This document shows, piece by piece, positions 5,049-9,115 of a DNA stretch of 9,115 nt. The notes below the pieces were generated by a model that ran no database searches, was not told the origin of the DNA, and saw nothing but the letters and a program-made list of their open reading frames with translations. Made by a program: the position numbers and the translations under genes. The stretch lies in the NCBI GenBank assembly GCA_013203365.1, contig JABMQG010000387.1, positions 1 to 9,115 on the forward strand. The letters run 5' to 3'. Within the stretch, counting starts at the first letter, position 1, and every line of letters begins with the position of its first letter. This stretch comes from Planctomycetota bacterium (lineage in GTDB: Bacteria; Planctomycetota; Phycisphaerae; SM23-33; FEN-1343).

Positions 5049-5828
5049 TCAATTCGCCGGATCAAGTGTCGCTTTTTCCCAGGCGAGGTCTGCGAGCGAC
5101 TTCATGCGGGGTGAGTCAGTCAGGTCAATGTGAAGCGGCGTGACGGTGATATACCCGTCGCGCAGGGCGGTCACGTCGGAGTCGGCCGATGGATTCTCGA
5201 AGCCGACCGCGTCAGTCAGCCAGTAACATCGCCAGCCGTGGTCGTCGCTCTGGCAGTCGTACTTTTCCTGCAAGGCGGCTACGGACTGACGTACGACCCG
5301 CACGCCACGCGGCCGGTCCCTGCCCAGAACAGGAATGTTGACGCTGATAAGCTCTCCCGGGGCAATGCCGTCTGCGAGCAGAATGTCGAGAACGGCCCGG
5401 CAGCAGGCAGCCGAGCGATTGAAGTCCAACTCACCGCCGGTGGCCTGGCTGAAGGCAACGGCACGCGCGCCGAGGATGGCACCCTCGGCCGCAGCGGCCA
5501 CGGTGCCGCTGTAGAGCACGTTTATGCCGACGTTAGCCCCGGCATTGATGCCGCTGAGAACGAGCTCCGGCGGGTGCTCCATCAGCTCGCGCACGGCCAG
5601 TTTCACGCAGTCCGCCGGTCGCCCGGCTACGGAGATGCCCCAAAATCGCTCGCTGAGAGTCACCTGCTCAGCCACTAGCGGGCCGGTGACCGTGATGCCA
5701 TGCCCCGTCGCCGATTGCGGCGAAGCCGGTGCGACGACGGACACTTGGCCCATATCCGCCACCGCATGGTGCAGTGCCATCAGCCCCGGCGCAAGGATCC
5801 CGTCGTCATTGGTCAGCAGGATTCGCAT
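5049..5828 (-). CDS. surE: 5'/3'-nucleotidase SurE
   Basis: SurE is a metal-dependent phosphatase that dephosphorylates 5'- and 3'-nucleoside monophosphates (and short polyphosphate in some species) in the cytoplasm. It is linked to stationary-phase survival and protein-repair loci. The 259-residue product has the family length and all expected ligands: LTNDDG with D8 and D9, S39 in ASPQSATGHGIT, and N95 in LSGINAGANVG. These numbers match the metal site described for Thermotoga SurE. YSGTVAAAAEG follows the metal-binding Asn as in the family. The ATG at 5828 starts directly at MRILLTNDDG, leaving no room for another start. There is no Shine-Dalgarno site; the promoter lies so close that the mRNA is probably leaderless. 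No pcm (isoaspartyl methyltransferase) neighbour is seen. It is divergent from the rhomboid gene. Confidence 0.96.
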   Translation of the reverse strand: MRILLTNDDGILAPGLMALHHAVADMGQVSVVAPASPQSATGHGITVTGPLVAEQVTLSERFWGISVAGRPADCVKLAVRELMEHPPELVLSGINAGANVGINVLYSGTVAAAAEGAILGARAVAFSQATGGELDFNRSAACCRAVLDILLADGIAPGELISVNIPVLGRDRPRGVRVVRQSVAALQEKYDCQSDDHGWRCYWLTDAVGFENPSADSDVTALRDGYITVTPLHIDLTDSPRMKSLADLAWEKATLDPAN

Positions 5829-5836
5829 GTCGGGCC

Positions 5837-5865
5837 ATTCTAGAACCGCATGCCGAGTCTGTCAA
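5837..5865 (-). promoter_or_regulatory. near-consensus surE promoter; predicted leaderless start
   Basis: On the minus strand: perfect TTGACA (5865-5860), exactly 17 bp, TAGAAT (5842-5837). Only 8 bases separate the -10 box from the surE ATG, so +1 should fall at 5830 to 5828, giving a leader of 0 to 2 nt. Confidence 0.75.
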
Positions 5866-5962
5866 TTCCGCCGACCTGGCGCCGCAGGCAATTTGTGGTA
5901 CTATTCCCGCGGCCAACCGGCTATACTCGATTCATTCGGGCCAACGAATAAAGGCAATATAC

Positions 5963-7141
5963 ATGCTTATTCCCATTCGTACAGACTATCGCCAGGCTCG
6001 CAGGCCGGTGGTCAATTATGCGATAATCGCACTGAACATGGTAACGTTTCTCTTCTGGCAGGGTTCTGCCGACGGCAAGAGCCGCATCAGCCTGTTCCTG
6101 CTGGACCCGCTGGCCCCGCAATTGTATCAGTTCTTCACCTGCATGTTCCTGCATGCCGACTGGGCGCACATCATAGGCAACATGATCTTCCTGTGGGTCT
6201 TCGGCAACGCGGTGAACGATCGCTTCGGCCACATGGCCTACGCCGCCTTCTACCTGGCCGGTGGGGTGCTAAGTGGTATCGGGTATGTCTTGCTTTCCGG
6301 GCATATGCCCGTTCTTGGCGCCAGCGGAGCAATAGCCGGCGTCACCGGCTGTTACCTGGTTCTGCTTCCGAGGGTGCGAGTGACTCTGCTGGTGTTGTTT
6401 TGGATGCTGCTGCCGATCGAAATATCTAGCCTGTACTTCTTGGGCATTCAGTTCCTGTTTAACATCTGGGCGTCCGTTTCGCAGGACCAAAGCGGCGTGG
6501 CGTATGTCGCGCACGCGGTGGGGTATGTATACGGTATCACCGTAACAGCTGGCATGTTGGCGCTCGGGCTGCTGCCCAGGGATGTGTACGACCTGCTGAG
6601 CCTGTGGAAGGCACGTCGCCGACGGGCCGCCTATCGGCGAGTGACGGCGAGCGGGTACGATCCATTCATTGGCCCGACCATGGGCCGGGAGCAACCGCCC
6701 AGGCGGCGGGTTGCGGCCAGGCAGGTTGACTCGACGGCTCGAACCGACACGGCCGGCGCAGAGGCCATTGAACTGCGCCGCAAAATATCCGAGGCCCACG
6801 CCAGGGGAGACTATCCCACCGCCGCCGCCATCTACCTGCAGTTGGTGGCCATGACCGACGAGGTAGTCCTGCCAAGACAGCAGCAACTCGACATTGGCAA
6901 TCATCTGATGAGCGAACAGCGATACCACCAGGCCGCCGACGCTTATGAAAGGCTCCTCAAGTTCTACCCGAACTACGAGCACTCGGCGGATATCCGGCTG
7001 ATGCTTGGCATAATATATAGCCGATATTTGAAACAGAAAGACCTTGCCGAGGAGAACTTGCGGCTGGCAATGGCCGGCTTGCGGGATTCGAACAAGCTGG
7101 CGATGGCCCGGGCCGAAAGCCAGGCCCTCGGTCAAGAGTGA
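5963..7141 (+). CDS. rhomboid-family intramembrane serine protease with C-terminal TPR-like region
   Basis: The 392-residue product has an N-terminal rhomboid domain of six or more membrane segments (about 15-205). It carries the conserved H64-ADWAH69-IIGN73 motif, a GNAVNDRFGH loop, the catalytic serine in G119-A-S121-G122 and the catalytic histidine H184 in AYVAHAVG, so it should be active. Rhomboids cleave transmembrane substrates within the bilayer. A basic linker (216-250, RRRR and PPRRRV) leads to a soluble helical region (266-390) with TPR-like helices (ARGDYPTAAAIYLQLV; EQRYHQAADAYERLLKFYPN). This is probably cytoplasmic and may recruit partners. The ATG at 5963 has AAAGG 8 bases upstream. 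The frame is open to 5729 but that overlaps surE and its promoter. A TATACT at 5922-5927 could be the -10 box, though no good -35 is seen. First gene of a probable three-gene operon. Confidence 0.9.
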   Translation: MLIPIRTDYRQARRPVVNYAIIALNMVTFLFWQGSADGKSRISLFLLDPLAPQLYQFFTCMFLHADWAHIIGNMIFLWVFGNAVNDRFGHMAYAAFYLAGGVLSGIGYVLLSGHMPVLGASGAIAGVTGCYLVLLPRVRVTLLVLFWMLLPIEISSLYFLGIQFLFNIWASVSQDQSGVAYVAHAVGYVYGITVTAGMLALGLLPRDVYDLLSLWKARRRRAAYRRVTASGYDPFIGPTMGREQPPRRRVAARQVDSTARTDTAGAEAIELRRKISEAHARGDYPTAAAIYLQLVAMTDEVVLPRQQQLDIGNHLMSEQRYHQAADAYERLLKFYPNYEHSADIRLMLGIIYSRYLKQKDLAEENLRLAMAGLRDSNKLAMARAESQALGQE

Positions 7142-7204
7142 GTCCCGGCACAGGGAGCCCCGGCGGCAGTTGGCGGGTCGATTGACCGACCGGTTTAAGC
7201 AGCC

Positions 7205-7978
7205 ATGCTGGAGATACTGAATATTCCGCCGGCGCCCCTGCCTGGCGGCGCGTTGGGCATGCTGATCGGGCTCCTTGCGATCCTGGCGGCGCTGGTGGTC
7301 ATGCTGTTTGGCCGCGTGGTGGTCTGGCGGGTCCTCTCAGCGGCTGGCATGGGGGTATTGGGAATCCTTATAGGCCGGCGACTGGCCCCTGCGCTGGGGC
7401 TAGGACTGCTCTGGCCTACTGCCGTCGCTGGGGCGATAGGCGCGATCATTGGGGCGGGCCTGGCGAGGATATGCTGGGCGGTACTGCTGGCCGGCATATT
7501 ATCCGCGGTGGCGTTGCTATGCGTTCTTTACAAGGTCTTGCCGGCCGAAGCGCACCCAGTTCCTGCCGGGTTGACTGCCGCCAGTGAGACGTTCGGCGCT
7601 TGGGTCTGGCAATGCGGACAACTGCTATGGTATTGGCTGAGGTGGATGAACCAGAATCATACGGGAGCAACGGTGGTCGCTACGGCCGTCGCATCGCTGC
7701 TGGGTCTGATCGTGGGCATTGCCCGACCGGTGTTCACGCGGATATTGGCCACCAGCGGAATCGGTTCGGCCGCGTGCGTAACCGGTATCTGTATCATAAT
7801 CGGGTCGATCAAGAGCGACTTTGACTTCACCAGCGGTCGACGAGGGTGGATTATGCTGGGTATTGGCGCCGGGCTGTGGCTGATTGCCATGGTAGGCCAG
7901 TATCGCTCGGAACTCCGCAGTGAGAAAAAAACCGACGAAACCGCCGAGGCCGCCCCGCCGGCCAAGAAAAAGAAGTAA
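7205..7978 (+). CDS. polytopic membrane protein, unknown function
   Basis: A 257-residue, very hydrophobic protein with about seven predicted membrane segments (near 14-35, 43-57, 65-87, 89-112, 152-174, 178-200 and 214-231) and a charged C-terminal tail ending AAPPAKKKK. Gly/Ala-rich helices and an FGRxVVxRxL-type turn after the first segment recall the DUF4203/TMEM198-like fold, but this is an impression, not a clear match. No catalytic motif is seen. It starts at an ATG 63 bp after the rhomboid gene with only a weak ribosome site, and the next membrane protein follows after 37 bp. Co-transcription with the rhomboid gene is likely. It could be a partner or a substrate of the protease, or an unrelated channel or scaffold. 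Confidence 0.7.
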   Translation: MLEILNIPPAPLPGGALGMLIGLLAILAALVVMLFGRVVVWRVLSAAGMGVLGILIGRRLAPALGLGLLWPTAVAGAIGAIIGAGLARICWAVLLAGILSAVALLCVLYKVLPAEAHPVPAGLTAASETFGAWVWQCGQLLWYWLRWMNQNHTGATVVATAVASLLGLIVGIARPVFTRILATSGIGSAACVTGICIIIGSIKSDFDFTSGRRGWIMLGIGAGLWLIAMVGQYRSELRSEKKTDETAEAAPPAKKKK

Positions 7979-8015
7979 TGCGCGGTGTAGTCAATTGGAA
8001 TGAGAGAACTGAAAC

Positions 8016-8681
8016 GTGCCTGAAGATTACATGCAATCGTACTTTGATTTTCTGTACGGCCTAAGCCCCATAACGGCCGTGGGAATGGTCGCCGTGAGCT
8101 GCATCTTCCTGACCCAAGGCTGGAAGTGGTATAAGATTCTCATCACTGTAGACGCGCTGATCCTGGGCATCTCGCTCGGTGCCGATCTCGGCGCAAGGCT
8201 CGAGCGGCCGTATATGGACGTATTTGTGGGCATTGGCGGCGGTTTGGTTTTCGCGGCCTTGGCCTGGCCACTGATGAAAGGGGCGGTCTGCATTATGGGA
8301 GCCATTACCGGCGCAGCCATTGGCTATGTCCTGTGGCGCTACGCCGCGCATGCCTGCGGTTACTTAACACTGGCCGAGCGGGCATGGGCCGGCGGGGTGA
8401 TCGGGATGGTGACGATGGGGCTGCTTACGTTTATCATTTTTCGCACCACGGTCATCATCGTGCTGGCCCTGCAAGGCGCGGCCCTATTGGTATCCGGGGT
8501 GTGTGCCTTGATGTTCCGCGTCGAGGGTCTGCAAATGCCCTTGCTGGACCGCATGCACGAGAATATCTTCCTGCTGCCCCTGATGGTCCTCGTACCCGGC
8601 TTGCTCGGCATCATCTTTCAAGAAAACCAATTCCTCCAGGTCTGCGCGAAGAAACGCAAAGCCGCCATGAAAGGCGGGTAG
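8016..8681 (+). CDS. second polytopic membrane protein, possible paralogue of the upstream gene
   Basis: A 221-residue protein with about seven predicted membrane segments (near 16-34, 39-58, 67-85, 87-107, 124-142, 144-166 and 183-201) and a basic C-terminus (AKKRKAAMKGG). The run WKWYKILITVDALILGISLGA, then a Gly-rich helix pair and a third helix ending GYVLWR, parallels residues 36-112 of the preceding protein in spacing and topology. This suggests an old tandem duplication with low identity. It resembles the DUF4203/TMEM198-like layout, weakly. The start is a GTG at 8016; an ATG at 8031 (residue 6) is equally possible, and neither has a strong ribosome site. It is the last gene of the probable rhomboid operon. 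Function unknown. Confidence 0.68.
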   Translation: MPEDYMQSYFDFLYGLSPITAVGMVAVSCIFLTQGWKWYKILITVDALILGISLGADLGARLERPYMDVFVGIGGGLVFAALAWPLMKGAVCIMGAITGAAIGYVLWRYAAHACGYLTLAERAWAGGVIGMVTMGLLTFIIFRTTVIIVLALQGAALLVSGVCALMFRVEGLQMPLLDRMHENIFLLPLMVLVPGLLGIIFQENQFLQVCAKKRKAAMKGG

Positions 8682-8821
8682 GGCGATTTAAGCTTGTATG
8701 GCGGCATCGCATTGCGGCCAAACCGGACCGGATGCAAGGGGGGGGCGACACAAGCAACTCAAGCCTTTCTTGCCGATTCAGCCTGACGACGCCGGATGAC
8801 CCGAAAGCAAGCCGCATTCTG
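8682..8821. other. 140-bp convergent gap, nothing clear
   Basis: The space between the end of the membrane-protein operon and the right-edge gene has a G8 run (8740-8747) but no convincing terminator, promoter or small gene. Confidence 0.4.
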
Positions 8822-9115
8822 TTATCGCCGCGTCATTGAGTACAGGGTATACCGGCCCAACGACCCGGCGGTTCGCACCTCAAAGTGCCGGCGGGCGGCC
8901 TCCAGGAATCGTTCAGTGGTGTATACGTCCCTCTCGGCAGCGCCGACGGTTTCCTGGCGGAGGTAGTCCGGCAGGCGCGCCACCTCCAGTCGGGCCGAAA
9001 CGATCAGCCGGTCGGTGCACAAGCCGGCCAGTCGGTCAAAGATACCCTCGTGGCTATGGTACGACACGGAGCTTCGCCGGCTGCCCCAGAACAGGTAGTG
9101 GTAGGTGCCAATCAG
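8822..9115 (-). CDS. C-terminal 97 residues of a protein entering from the right edge; possible SAM-dependent methyltransferase
   Basis: The minus-strand frame has its stop at 8824-8822 and stays open to the window edge, so its start lies outside. The GTG at 9067 is internal: residues before it (LIGTYHYLFWGSRRSS) join smoothly to SYHSHEGIFDRLAGLCTDRLIVSARLEV. The pattern of a Tyr/Trp/Phe-rich segment, FDRLAxLCTDRLIVSARLE, then a long helix and RHFEVRTAGSLGRYTLYSM resembles the last beta strands and C-terminus of class I SAM-dependent methyltransferases. The SAM-binding glycine motif would lie off the window, so the assignment is a guess. No membrane segment or signal is visible. It converges on the membrane-protein operon. 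Confidence 0.6.
   Translation of the reverse strand: MIGTYHYLFWGSRRSSVSYHSHEGIFDRLAGLCTDRLIVSARLEVARLPDYLRQETVGAAERDVYTTERFLEAARRHFEVRTAGSLGRYTLYSMTRR

Noticed and set aside
4903..5133. 76-residue plus frame after the mini-gene
   Set aside because: It starts inside the terminator stem and overlaps surE in antisense; no ribosome site.
5130..6429. Long plus frames across surE and the rhomboid start (5130-5678, 5524-6429)
   Set aside because: These are shadows of surE (antisense) and of the rhomboid gene (wrong frame), with no recognisable domains.
6269..7135. 288-residue minus-strand frame
   Set aside because: It is the antisense of the rhomboid-TPR gene, which carries clear catalytic motifs.
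8333..8839. 168-residue plus frame
   Set aside because: It overlaps the second membrane protein in another frame, is Arg/His-rich with no domain, and runs into the non-coding gap.

Overview
The window most likely comes from a planctomycete, probably of the Phycisphaerae type. The main evidence is the gene at the left edge, which encodes a large surface protein whose N-terminus carries the L-E-P-R-L-L-L motif (LEPR-XLL) followed by tandem cadherin-like repeats. That architecture is typical of Planctomycetota and relatives. A tiny lysine/alanine protein resembling histone H1 tails, a short lipoprotein of planctomycete appearance and moderately high GC fit the same picture. The assignment rests on protein style, not on a marker gene.

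Layout, left to right. (1) 1-1263, minus: N-terminal 421 residues of the LEPR-XLL surface protein, running off the left edge. (2) 1264-1630: divergent intergenic region with a minus promoter, a terminator-like hairpin in the leader of the surface gene, a perfect 18-bp palindrome, and a coaD promoter whose predicted start point is the A of the coaD ATG. (3) 1631-2197, plus: coaD (coenzyme A synthesis), with a basic C-terminal tail and a 10-bp hairpin across its stop codon. (4) 2464-3102, minus: nadD (NAD synthesis), convergent with coaD. (5) 3279-3494, plus: a 71-residue lipoprotein, divergent from nadD. (6) 3694-4479, minus: a lipid-anchored alpha/beta hydrolase. (7) 4673-4950: a compact unit made of a consensus promoter, an 11-base Shine-Dalgarno match, a 38-residue protein with 22 basic residues, and tandem hairpins ending in a terminator. 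(8) 5049-5828, minus: surE nucleotidase, again with a near-consensus promoter placed so that the mRNA should have almost no leader. (9) 5963-8681, plus: a probable operon of a rhomboid protease with a C-terminal TPR-like region and two polytopic membrane proteins that look like paralogues of each other. (10) 8822-9115, minus: C-terminal end of a protein entering from the right edge, possibly a methyltransferase.

CoaD, NadD and SurE are housekeeping nucleotide and cofactor enzymes, but each has its own promoter and they do not form an operon. The more novel content is the histone-like mini-gene, the rhomboid-TPR plus paired membrane-protein cluster, and the two probable leaderless starts. I see no phage, transposon, CRISPR array, tRNA or rRNA, and no clear defence system.
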